Source: Paulownia fortunei (lineage: Eukaryota; Streptophyta; Magnoliopsida; Lamiales; Paulowniaceae). From it: a stretch of 64,000 bases of DNA. This document shows, in pieces, positions 48,683 through 59,849 of this stretch. The notes beneath the pieces were generated by a model that made no database searches, was not told where the DNA came from, and worked only from the letters and a program-made list of their open reading frames with translations. Location of the stretch: NCBI GenBank assembly GCA_019321725.1, contig CM033122.1, positions 16,146,274 through 16,210,273 on the forward strand, written 5' to 3'. The first letter of the stretch is position 1. Every line of letters starts with the position of its first letter. Made by a program: the position numbers and the translations under genes.

Positions 48683-50340
48683 TAATGAGCCATAATCATC
48701 AGTGAGACTATGAACCCCAATCCTAAACAGATAGACTTCACTAAAGAAAATATTTTGATCACTTTGTCATGTTGCATAAAACATCATTGCCATGACAAAG
48801 TCTTCGACCACCATTCCACCCAAGCACATTCTCCAATATGACATCAAGTGATCCAAATGCAATGGTGACAAGATTGGTAGCCGCATTATCTTACTCAAGT
48901 GTGATTTTCCCTTGATGAGCCAACTACATGACTTTGTCTTTGAATATGAAACAATCATGAATTGGATGCCCCACCAAATGATGGTATTTGCAGTATTTTA
49001 GATCATCGATTTGCCTTGCCTCTTCAGGTTGCTTCATTTCAGATAATTCAATTAGGTTCGCATTGAGCAAGTTATCGAATATTCCAGAGACATCAGAATC
49101 GAGAAAGGGATATTTCTTTGCTTGCATCTCTTTTAAAGTTAAAGTTTTTTGCCTTATTTCTTGAGAGATGTCTTCTTTTTCATCACTTTTATCATTTGCA
49201 TTTTCTCTTAATTTGATAGGCGTTGTATTAACTGCCATGGATTCTTTGTTTGGAGCTTTGAAAAAAGATTTGCCCCCTTTCTTAGCTTCTTGCCTTTCTT
49301 TAGACTTGTGAGGTTCTTGTATGGGTAGTCTTTCAACTCCACTTGCAGCCAACTCAATTCCATATGATGGGCCTGAGTAGCCAATTCTTCAAATGTCTTA
49401 GGTTGGATTCCTTAAAGGATGTATCAAAGGCCCTAATGCATTCCTTGAATGCATATCTCAATAGCCGAAGCTTCTGATAATCGATCTTTATAATTAAGGC
49501 TTAGATTTCTCCAATGATTAATATAGTCGATGACAGGCTCTTCTTTCCATTGGCGTGAATTTGTGAGTTCAATCATGTTGACTGTTCGTCGGGTACTATT
49601 GAATCGATTAAGAAACTCTTGTTCTGATTACTCCCAACTATTAATTGAGTTTGCCTCCAAATTAGTGTACCAATCAAACACATTTCATTTCATTGATCGG
49701 ACAAATTGCTTGACCAGGTAGTCTTCATATGTTCTAGCATTATTGCATATCTTAATAAAATGAGCCATGTGTTGCTTTGGATTGCCTTTGCCATCAAATT
49801 ATTGAAATTTTGGGGGTTGGTAGTCAACTGGCATCCTTAAATTGTTAATCCTTAAATGGCTTGACATAAGTCAAAGATGATTTAGACATCGAACTTGTCT
49901 TTGATAGTCCCCATGATAAATTCCTTCAGTTGGTCAGCAGGAATCAACCCATCAGATGAAACTTGTAACTCTTTAACAAACTTCTCTCTTTCACTTGGTT
50001 GTTGCTTCATAGACATCTCAGCTTCGTCATGAGCTTCAACTTGTTTGCCCATGATGCGACTAGTATCAACATTATCCACTTTGTTCATCAATTTTGTAAT
50101 TTGAGAGTCTTGTTCTTGAATATGTTTCGTGAGTCCCTCGATAGCCTTTGTTAAACTTGCAATTTGCTCTTCCAGAATTGTAGCATTTGTCACCATGACG
50201 GGCACCAAGTTCGATGTAAATAAGTAACTTGATACTGAGTGAGGAGTGGATAATGTAAATTCATCCTTCAGGTCCCCATCATCTTCATTGGTGTCGACAA
50301 GATGTGGTAAGTCCTCAATAATTTCGCGCAAATGAGTCAT
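48683..50340 (-). pseudogene. Tat-type element gag
   Basis: Start MTHLREIIEDLPHLVD at 50340. An N-terminal coiled-coil segment follows (LEEQIASLTKAIEGLTKHIQ). The capsid region 49880-49360 is broken into several frames. Then comes an open part (49352-48924) with KEMQAKKYPFLDSDV and the zinc-knuckle-like CKYHHLVGHPIHDCFIFK. The order and the CKYH...GH...DC motif are typical of Tat-lineage gags. Confidence 0.8.
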
Positions 50341-50513
50341 CTAAGAAGATGCTTGCAATCTTTTGGACAAACTTCTTGTGATAACACCAAGACTTTCATT
50401 TATAGCATTTGAAGAATTTGAAGTAGCAACATTCACTATTGTGATCTTGCGAGCAACTATTATGATACTTCAAAACTTTTGATGAAAAGAAAAGATAAGA
50501 GGTAAAGATTGTC

Positions 50514-50534
50514 CTACTGAGTGTGCCAGAAATT
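50514..50534 (-). promoter_or_regulatory. Probable primer-binding site of the Tat-type element
   Basis: Immediately inside the 5' LTR the minus strand reads AATTTCTGGCACACTCAGTA. TGGCACACTCAGT is in the right place, four to six bases from the LTR end. The matching tRNA was not determined. Confidence 0.5.
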
Positions 50535-51437
50535 TGTAACACAAATTTCGTTGTCTGCTAAAATTACAAATAATAAAAATAGTACAAATTAAATTTTTAA
50601 CGTATCAAAAGAATTAAATAGTTACAATCTCTAACTAATTCATCTGATTCTTCTCTTCAAGCATAATATCTTTTATATTTGAAATTTTGGAGGTAGAATC
50701 GCTGATTTGATCTCCTTTAAATTGATTTCGCCTTTTAATAATGTTAATTCGAGGGTTTAACACATTAATTTTGAATTAAACATTACAACTTCAAGAACGT
50801 TGACTTGGTGAATTTGGTAACGTGTTGATGGAAGTGGCCCTTTGATCTCCTTCAATATAGATTGGATTTCCAATAATGTTAATTCAAGAGTTTAACAACT
50901 TAATCTTGAATTAAATGTTATCACTTGAATGACTCTGCGATGAACGCCTTGAACACCATAGATCTCCTTGAACTTGATCTCCTTAAGTTGAGAGAATTCC
51001 TTTAACACTTTTCTTACTTGGATTTCTTCTTCACAACTTATCTTTAGTTTTTTAGAGATGACCCCTATTTATACTTGTAGGATGGGGGCCCTTGCCATCT
51101 TTACTTGAAGAAATGACGCGATTTGATTGGTCCTTCATGATATAATTGACATTTATTACCTTAATCACAAGATGTGATTTGAATTGTCAAAACATTGGTA
51201 TTTATTTCCATAATTTCTAAGATACAATTTTGATTGCCAAGAATTAAGATTTAACACTTGGAGATATTTGATTGGCCGAAAATATATATTAAAATATCAA
51301 TTAATTTACTATTTATTTTAGGAATTAAACTTGATTAAATTCCCAAAATATAAATAGAAAATATGAAATTGATATTTAATATATTATTTTACATGTATCA
51401 TCATTTAATTAACCATAAATTTAATTTGTCTATAGCA
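50535..51437 (-). repeat. 5' LTR of the Tat-type element
   Basis: 903 bp. In element orientation it starts TGCTATAGAC and ends GTTACA. The part 50535-51085 (R-U5, TATA) matches the other LTR, while 51086-51437 (U3) does not. It is followed by GTGTC at 51438-51442. Confidence 0.85.
51065..51073 (-). promoter_or_regulatory. TATA box of the 5' LTR
   Basis: The minus strand reads TATAAATAG then GGGTCATCTC. It would drive the gag-pol transcript. Confidence 0.65.
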
Positions 51438-51442
51438 GTGTC

Positions 51443-54033
51443 ATTTTAATATTTAGACCGCGTGAAAAATGACCATAGAGAATTTTTCGTGTGAAGTTTC
51501 CACCAAAGTTTACAAGCCCAGGCCTTAGTAACATCACAAATCAATCTGATGTTAAGACCTCTCTCCGCATAAGGATAACAAATATTAGACCAGGTTGTCC
51601 AATAAGTATGTCTGTGGCCTTCATTAGAACCCCAAAAACATCTAGCATATAACCATTCTAATTGAAGTTGAACTATTTTCGGTGGATGCAAAATCTAAAG
51701 TAGATACATTAGTATTGATTGAATCAAGGTCAGTCTGTCGCCAACAGAAAGAGCAATCATATCCCAACCTTGTAATATGTTTTTCACCTTTTCAACCAAA
51801 CCTTCAAACAATTTTTTTTTCTTCTGTCGTTTATAGAGGGAAGCACCAAGGTAAATAATTAACAACCTTTTTAACGAGAATCTCATTAATCATTTGATAA
51901 CTAGAATTTGTGCATATGAGACCTTGTTCTGAACACAAAAGAACTTTTGTTGTTATTAAGCAATTGCCCTGAGTGTTGTTCATATTCATAGAGAAAATGC
52001 ATCAAATTATCTAGACCATCAATATTCGCCTTTGTGAAAATAATAATATCATCCGCATATACAAGGTACGTGATCAAGGGTCCTCTTGAAGCAAATCTCA
52101 ATTTAGCATTGTGAACAATGAGACGATGGATTTGTTTTGAAAGACTCTCTGTCACCAAAATAAAGAGTGTTGGGGATAGCGGATCACCCTATCTAAGGCC
52201 TCTCGATGATTTAAAAAAACTAGCCAGAGAACCATTAATCAAAATAAAAAACCAAACATTCTCAATGCAGTTTTCACCAGAGTGATCCACTGCAAAGGAA
52301 AGCCAAATTTTGTCAACATAGCATAAAGAAATTTTCAATGCACACTATCATATGTTTTTGCCATATCCAGCTTGATAACCAAATTTCCGTGCTTACATTT
52401 CTTATCAATAGAATGCACTAACTCTTGACCTAATAGAATGTTATCTGCAATATTTCGCCCACTAATAAAACCACTTTGCGATGGATTAATAATAGAAGGA
52501 AGATGTATAACCAATTGATCTACCAAGACTTTGGAAAAAAACTTTGTTAACCACATTGCACAAGCTAATGTGTTTAAAATTGGACCACAAAGAAGGATTT
52601 TCTTTTTTTTCGGAATAAGGACAACAGAAGTAGCTAGAAAATTCCTATGAAGGGAAACTCCATTAAAGAATTCCAAACAAGCCTTAAGGAGATCACTTGA
52701 AATAAATTCCCAGCATTGTTGGAAGAAAAGATATGAAAACCAATTTGGGCCAGCCACACTATCTCTTTTAATTTCATAAGTGATACATAAAGAGTTAGCT
52801 ATATCAGGAGTGATAATCAGTTGGATGTATTGAAGGAGATTATCATTACATGTAAAATGTTCAGTGAAAAAAATCAACACTTGATCTCTCAATTTGATCC
52901 CATCCTATCAAAATTCTATCACCATCGAAAATAGAATGAATCCAAGACTTTACACGTTTTTTCTTCACCAATGAGTGAAAGTATTTAGTGTCTCTTTCTC
53001 CTTCATCCAACCATTTAACTGCTGTTTTTTATCTCCAAAAGCTCTCCTCAAATGATAAAGCACGAGCAAGATTTGGATAATTCTTTTTTATTTCAGAAAG
53101 ATTAAAATCAAAAGGATCCTATTCAAAGCTCCTTTCACTGATAGCCACAATCTCTTCAGCCAATTTGATGTTATCAGAAATATTTCCAAAGATATTGTTG
53201 TTCCACCATTTGAGGTGGCCTTTCACACGGAATAATTTTTGCTGAAGATTAATAATTCCACTCTTAGATGTAGGCTGCTCCCAAACCTTCTTAACAGATT
53301 GAAAAAAATTTGGATATTGTGTCCAATAATTTAAAAATCAAAAAAGTGTAGGATCCTTGTTCAAAGATTGTTCCAATGAGATAAGTAAAGCATAATGGTT
53401 TGAACAATTACGGGCTATATGTTGAATACATGTTTTCGAAAAAAATTCTAACCATTGCGAAGTGTAAACTATTCTATCAAGACGCTCCCAAATATGATTA
53501 TTTGTCCATGTATATGCAGCACCAATGAATCTTGACTAGCAGGCCACAATCAAGTAAGCATCAGTTAAAATCCTCCATAGCTTGTAAAGGGGCTAGGCTA
53601 CCTATTTTCTGTTCCAATACATTTAGCACAATATTGAAATCTCCTCCAATAAACCATGGTTGAGAAACAAGATTTAGATTTCGCAAACCATCCCACAACT
53701 CCATACGTTTAGCTCTAATGCACTTTGCATAAACAATAGTATAAAAAAATAGTTTGAAAGACATACTAGAAACCTTAAAATTGAGGAACTGTTCATGATC
53801 GGTCATCAATTCAACACCATCAGCATATTTAACAAAGACCCATATCGTATTCAATTTGTTAACAAAAATCTGATCAAAACCAAACTTCCTCAACATACGA
53901 TTATAATTTAAAGCAACCTTAGGTTCAAGAATAGCAACAATTCCAGGATGATACTGAGATATCAAACACTTTAAAATTCTTTGAGAATTAGAATTACGTA
54001 GACCCTAAATATTCCACACTAACAGCTTCATTA
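51443..54033 (-). pseudogene. LINE 2 ORF2, 5' part: endonuclease and reverse transcriptase
   Basis: Start MKLLVWNI near 54031. Apurinic-type endonuclease: HPGIVAILEPKV (catalytic E, about 53940) and QPWFIGGDFNIVL (about 53660). RT: RDSVAGPNWFSYLFFQ (52760), VVLIPKKKK, PSQSGFISGRNIADNILL (52490-52430), KLDMAKTYDSVH (52370-52335), catalytic YADDIIIF (52060), and C-terminal CFWGSNEG and WKLHTKNSLWSFFTRSKY (51600-51445). The frame is broken about five times. It continues at 38897 beyond the gypsy insertion. Confidence 0.9.
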
Positions 54034-55020
54034 ATTAAGATAGTGATGGTGGTAATTCTAACGAATCTCGAGAATGAGTCATAATCTTTAGCATTTGTGA
54101 CTTGGAGGCCTTTTGTTGTTTCTTGCGATGATGTGCAGTTTTTGTGTCCATCTGATCCGTCAAATCAACCTCACATGAAGAAGAACGCTGATGCAAAGCT
54201 AAGATCTTCAAATCCATCATATGTCCATCATTATGATCACTATTCTCTACATCAAAATTAGAATCATGGGAATTGTCCAAATTATCCAATTCATTGGAAA
54301 CCTCTTCCACGGCCACAAGTTGCAAAAATCTATTTTCTAAACAAATTTATGCGACCTTATCAGTTTGCAACTTAGTAACAATAATAAAATGATCCAAACC
54401 AGATTTCAAATTAGTGTTAGGGATAATAAGAGCCCTAACATTAATTGCGTCGCCATCTTTTTCCAAAGTTTGAATGTAGGATTTAAAACAACCCTAATAT
54501 TTAAATCAACAACTTCCTTCTCCAAATCCTGATCTAGATTAACATAGTCTCCATTTTCAATCGGATCAACTCTGGATAATAATAAATCATTTAGGATAGG
54601 ATCTAAATAATTACTTAAACCTTTGGAAATTGGATTTGCATCCCAAGAATGTTCAATGGAATTTTTAGCAAGTTTTTAGATACTTATATCGTGTTCAAAG
54701 GATGTTTCTTGGATCGATCAACAATAACATATTTTAGAGATATTCCAACATCAGTAGATGCCATTTTCTTTCCAGCTTTGATTACAGCCCATTTTTAGAT
54801 AGTTTCTTTCTTCTCTTTAGTATGTTGCTTCAGAGGTGGATGAAGATTGCCATTAGAATAACATTCATCATCTTTGTGGCCTAAGTGACGGTAGGTCCTA
54901 CAATTCTTTGGATAATTTTCATAAATAACATGTTGGTATATAATAATTTCATCATAAACCAAATCAATTTCTTCAACCTACTTCTCCATCAGATTAATTT
55001 CATGACACTTATAATCATAA
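54034..55020 (-). pseudogene. LINE 2 ORF1, C-terminal part (gag-like, zinc knuckle)
   Basis: Upstream of ORF2 on the same strand: VYDEIIIYQHVIYENYPKNC then TYRHLGHKDDEC near 54900-54850, a degenerate zinc knuckle of the plant LINE ORF1 type. An acidic tail follows (ELDNLDNSHDSNFDVENSDHND at about 54290-54220) and a basic end (HHRKKQQKASKSQ). The N-terminal DUF4283-like part is not visible, replaced by unrelated sequence beyond about 55030. Confidence 0.65.
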
Positions 55021-55846
55021 AAATTTCAGTTTGTACTCAATTTTATAGATTTATCACATAAAAATAAAATTTCTATGTTCTCCATAAATTGAGAAAAATA
55101 AGTTTAAGTCTTCCAATACTTCTACTGAGTAGCCAATATCTCAAAATAATTTTTCAAAATTTACAGAATTTTTTTCAATTTTTCTTGCTCAAAAAATATT
55201 TATCTGTAATTTCACCAAATTCTACGATTTAAAATTCAGAAAAAAATTTATCAACTAAAAAATTAATTTTAATTTATAGAAAAATAGGAAATCAAATTTT
55301 GAGCATAACGGCATTTTGTTTTTGGCCAAAAATGGCTACCGAAAACACCCATATATGTCTAAATGTGTCTAGATGGGTTAAGGGGTTGTTTGGGTGAGAA
55401 TTTTACTATTTATCATCTTATTTACCATTTTTTTCAGAAAATCTAAAATTCAACATAAATTTCAAACGGCCATATTTAACTCATTTTAAGGCCAATTTTT
55501 GCGTATAATATATGGTTAGAAAGCCCTTAACGAGTAAAATATAAGCAGATAAGTTTCATACAATAAAATCCATCATTAATGGATTGGAAATCAAATTTTC
55601 AGTCGACTTTTGGCATAAAATATCTCATAATATACAAACTATATCATTATGAAACTTTCCAAATTATTTCTCCATGTATAAGCATGTTTCGATTAAAACT
55701 TTATGGTGTAATATGAAGCATATTAAGATTTGCTATTAAAGGCCCATCAAACTTTTATCATACGGGTTACATATTTAATAGCATGAAAAAATATATTTTA
55801 ACGCATTAAACAGAGCCAAATAATATCAGGAATTCAATTATATATG
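55021..55846 (-). other. Non-coding leader-like sequence next to an LTR remnant
   Basis: AT-rich, no coding motif. By position between the LINE ORF1 fragment and a tRNA primer site it is probably the untranslated leader of a truncated LTR element inserted in, or joined to, the LINE. Confidence 0.35.
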
Positions 55847-55858
55847 GCTCTGATACCA
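55847..55858 (-). promoter_or_regulatory. Initiator-Met tRNA primer-binding site of an LTR remnant
   Basis: The minus strand reads TGGTATCAGAGC exactly, separated by one base from a TG-starting edge at 55860 on the plus strand. Confidence 0.8.
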
Positions 55859-55859
55859 A

Positions 55860-56275
55860 TGACGAAAATTAAACATAATACACATGAGATAAGTTCAAGG
55901 AAACTTATCACAATTCGGATCTTTTGCTATAATTGAATCATTGATATTTTTTACATCTTTGAAGACTCATTTTTGTCTAAACCCAATCACATACGAAAGA
56001 TGTTTTGATCAACAATCCAAAAGCTTCTTCAAATGGTGGTGTTCTTCAAATCTTGATCACACTTGCCCTCTTTTTCTTCAGTTTTCTAACATTATTTTTA
56101 GAGAGAGTTTTTCTTATCTGTTGTCTAAGTGGAGAGTTAATTTTATGGGAGTTAACTCTTCACGTTGGTTATAGGTGGTTGACAAGAAAACCACTCCCAC
56201 AAAAAATATGTTTTCTTTTTGAACTTTTTGGTTCGGGTCAACCCTCATGGGTGATTGCTAACCATTAAATATTTC
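55860..56275 (-). repeat. LTR remnant (5' LTR of a minus-strand element)
   Basis: The inner edge is TGACGAAAATTAAAC next to the primer site. The outer end was not determined; I place it near 56275 by loss of the non-AT-rich character. The open frames 55941-56174 and 56005-56268 lie inside it and are not credible genes. No partner LTR is seen. Confidence 0.4.
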
Positions 56276-56998
56276 TTACATATTCCATCATTAATTTCTC
56301 ATAAAGTAGGTAAATGCATTGCTCAAAAAATCCCATTGATTCCACCATATATGCATTTTGCTAAGGCTTTCTCATGGGGTTTGAATTATATTGTCAACAG
56401 TGAATGTAATATATAGGCATCCTATCAACAATCCATAGTACAAGTGTATTTAAAATATCTTAAACTACACCAACATGTAAATTATCCCATTCAAGTTTGC
56501 AACCACCTTAATTCATTTCCATAAGTAGTTGTTTGCAATATATTACTACTTAGCCTTAGTAAAATATGTACACAGTCATATTTAATAAATTAAACACTTT
56601 AGCAAAATAGGGTAAATAACATTACTTCTCGATTCATAGTTTATTAAATCAAACCTATATCAAATCTAGTTTTTATAATTACATAAGTCAATCTATTTGC
56701 CTATGTAATGATATACTCCTCCAATTAGAAAAAATAACAAAATGGTCACAAAGTGTGGGTTTTGTATAGAATAGGTACATAAATTTTTCAATTTTTCTAA
56801 TTTCATGATCCTTCAACTATTTTTCTCATAAATAACATAGCAGCTATTTACCAGATGTGCAAGGACAAAAACAAAGACTAGGGTGGACTGACAACTGACC
56901 GTAATCATTAATGATCGCCATGTTCATGATTTTTCCCATTGTCAACCTTCAAACCCTAACTTTATAACAGACCTTTTGTTATGAATTGGAGTCTTCAA
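56276..56998. other. Intergenic, no recognisable gene
   Basis: AT-rich sequence with no motif identified. It ends in ATGAATTGGAGTCTTCAA, which may be a decayed polypurine tract before the LTR relic at 56999. Confidence 0.4.
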
Positions 56999-58034
56999 TG
57001 TAGGGTAGTACCCGACACGCTAATTAAATTGGGCATTTTTTATATTCTTGAATTTATAAAAATAATTTTTTTCAAATCATATTAATAAAATAGGCACATT
57101 TCTTTATCTTTAATTACATACAGTAATTTGATAAAATTCCTAGACAAAACTTAACTACGGGGCATGGTCACACATATAATGGTGATCATGGAATATGCCT
57201 CTATGACTTTGGTCTTAAATTAGTTTCGAGTCAAGGACTCTTTGAGATGGAACATCAAATAGTCCAATAGACTCGCGCATATAATGCATGCTCGCATGAG
57301 GATGGTCTCTCTCTCCATGGACATTGATATAGTAATGCTAGTGCATATATGCGGGTACTTGTTAGAGAACAAGTACACCAAATAGGCCCACTAAATTTTT
57401 TTAATTGAAAACGTTGTTTGTCAAAATAAGAATTTTCATATTACGATAGTACACGATTAGTCCTTAAACTTGAGGCAACATGATAGCCTTGTGTATGTAG
57501 TGTTCTATTTTATATATCTTCTAATGCCTTACAATCACAAAAGGGGTACGTTGGATATTACATTGATATGTATGAAGGTTAATGGATGACCAACAAATGA
57601 TCTATTACTTGTTTGGCAGAACAAGTGAATCTCCTATGTTTTCATAGTTCATGACTCAAAAGTCCTTGGTCAAGGCTGGATGAATATTAGACGGAGGTTT
57701 TCTAACGATTTATCATGAGTTATTGAAACCTAAAATAGAATCATAAATATTAAGCAATTAGGGTTTCGACTAATAATTCATACCCTAAACTCAATGGGGA
57801 GATTAGTTGACGGAAGAACCTTATGTGTATGATACTCATAATTAAAATATATTCACTCGCTATTTCACTTAAGTCTAGGTAGTCATGATACACTTGCTAA
57901 GTGTTGCCCATGACTTGTAAGGTTCTTGCAATTAAAGAGTTAATTTTGAGCGTAATAATTAATTGAAATAATTATTATTCATAGGTTGCAAATATTGTAA
58001 GTCCACTGTTAGCTTAGTTGTGAACCTAAAGGGT
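56999..58034 (+). repeat. Truncated copia LTR, homologous to 1854-2890
   Basis: It starts TGTAGGGTAGTACC and follows the first half of the copia element 1 LTR throughout, with shared landmarks ATGGTGATCATGGAATATGCC, CTTAAATTAGTTTC, GCATGCTCGCAT, GAACAAGTACAC, and CAAAAGTC(C/T)TTGG. The match ends at GAACCTAAAGGGT (58034), within what would be the LTR. It diverges noticeably more than a recent pair. A relic of another copy of the family, truncated on its right. Confidence 0.8.
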
Positions 58035-59099
58035 AGGTCTATGATGGGTTTGGCCAAACCCATAACTCATTTCTCTAAAACTCCTGTGGACTTGAGACTC
58101 ACCCCACCTCGCCTCAGTTACTCCCATCTCAAAATTAAACCTCGATAGGTTCAACCCACTTATTACATGACCTACTATCAAAAAGATAAAAATAAATCTA
58201 AACTCAACTGCTAGATATGGTTTGTCCTTATAGGCAAACAATGAGCAGATTATTTAATGGACACACTCTTGTTTGGACTAAAAAATAAATTGGAATTTTT
58301 GGGTTCAACTTGATTGTTAGGAGATAAGCATGGACAATAGTAGATGAGAAGAGTCATCAAGCTCTTCTAATGTAGAAACTCTGCCGCATCAAAAGACTAC
58401 TAACTACTTTGAGCTTGACAAGAAGAAAAGTTCACCTCAAAACATCAAAAACCACAAAAGAAAATCTTTTCTACTTAGCTCTCCATTTTCATTATTTGAA
58501 TTAAGATGGGTTAGATTGAGATTTGGGTGTGGGATGAAACTATGAAAAAAAAAGAGAAGAAAGAAAGAAAAAAGACCTAAAGATAATAAAAGAGCAAGAA
58601 GAAGAAGAAAGATGATAAGAAAAATAAAAAGGAAAGTAAGAAAATAGAAGGATGTACTTGTTGGACGAGACGATAATTTACGCAGAGAGGAAAATCTTAA
58701 TTAATCAAGATAAAGAAAAAAACCTTAAACTAATTATAATATGGGGGCATGGCGGGTCCAATAAGACCTGTTACCCGTCCTAAAGCCAGTAGAGTTTTAA
58801 AAATCAAAACATATTATCCGTCCTAAGACCCACTTAGCCACTCGAACCCATCCCAAGCTGGGTGAGTTTATAATGGGACTGATTTTTGGGTAAAACTAGG
58901 ATAAATTTCCCTCTTTATATAAGAGACATCAAAAGCTATCTAAATGGTTATAGTGGTTTGCATTAGCAGAGTGATTGTATGAAACCACTTGTCATTCCTC
59001 AATCAAATGTATATCATTTGAGTCTTTTAAAGGGGGTCAGCCTTAACAACTCTTACTAGGCCTTTATTTGCAAAGTTCTTCTTCTTCTTTAGCAATACG
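58035..59099. other. Unclassified repeat-like DNA with a purine-rich patch
   Basis: Contains two stretches with ACC/CCC-rich phrases, 58035-58160 and 58740-58880 (for example AACCCACTTATTACATGACC and AAGACCTGTTACCCGTCC), and between them a purine-only stretch near 58540-58640 (GAAAGAAAAAAGACC, GAAGAAGAAGAAAG). The minus-strand frame 58026-58241 has no domain. Probably decayed transposon sequence. Confidence 0.35.
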
Positions 59100-59620
59100 A
59101 CATTTCTATAGTAGACTTCATATAACACAAATACTCAAACAAAATCTAGAATTAGCTTAAAATTGCATGAAGCACTAAGTGAGTTATTTAAAAATGTAAC
59201 CTTTTAGGCAGGGACATCCTTAGGAAACAAACAAAGATCTCAATGACATATTTTGGTCCTTACTTAGTACTAGAGCAAATTGGACCTACTTCTCACAAAC
59301 TCCAATTACTATTTAGCTCAAGAATGCATCTTATATTTCATATGTCTTTATTTAAAAACAAATTCAACCTCAAATACCACCTACTACTCTTCTTCGTCCA
59401 GCGAACACAGATAACAACATTTACATTTATCCTCAAGCAGAGTCAACCTAATGATTGATCAAACATAAAAACCTAAATATAGCCCAAGCTCTAATCCTTT
59501 GGTCTAAAACTTATTAGAAAAGAAACCAAAGAGAATTGGGACAACATAGTACAACAATTTCCATACTACCAACCTTGAGGACAAAGTAACCTAAAGGAGG
59601 GGCAAAGTTACTAAATTAGA
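59100..59620 (+). pseudogene. Chromovirus pol 3' end (integrase C-terminus, chromodomain-like tail), fragment
   Basis: MTYFGPYLVLEQIGPTSHKLQL followed by HLIFHMSLFK (59243-59350) matches the conserved integrase C-terminal pattern YFGPY-x-VLE-x-IG...FHVSLLK of chromoviruses. After a spacer, NNFHTTNLEDKVT in another frame near 59550-59590 corresponds to the chromodomain end (FP...LEDKV). Everything upstream of it is missing. It is a different family from the 26408-32804 element. Confidence 0.7.
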
Positions 59621-59849
59621 GCCCTTAAATGGCAGGAGAATTGAGTTCACAAATAGAAAGGGGAAATTATGGAAATCAATTAAGTAAACAGGGAGACTCC
59701 AGTAAAGAAATGAGCATCAACATGTGGATGATGGATGGCACAGAATTTAGGTAGTTATAGAGAGAGAATTTTGCAAAAGCATAAGCAAAAGCTAGATAAG
59801 TTATTTTTTAAATTTCTTGATTTTTTAAGAAATTGCACATTAATATTCC

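Larger units (their letters stand above)
38903..51437 (-). mobile_element. Ty3/gypsy Tat-lineage retrotransposon with antisense PMD gene, nested in LINE 2
   Basis: A 12.5-kb element on the minus strand. Order in its own direction: 5' LTR (51437-50535), gag, protease, RT, RNase H, a second archaeal-type RNase H, integrase, an antisense plant-mobile-domain gene (plus strand 40113-43640), a polypurine tract, and 3' LTR (about 39775-38906). Dual RNase H marks the Tat lineage (Ogre/Retand relatives). The flanking duplication is GTGTC. Shared LTR parts differ at roughly one base in ten, so the insertion is old, and all genes carry breaks. The two U3 halves are unrelated in sequence. Confidence 0.9.
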
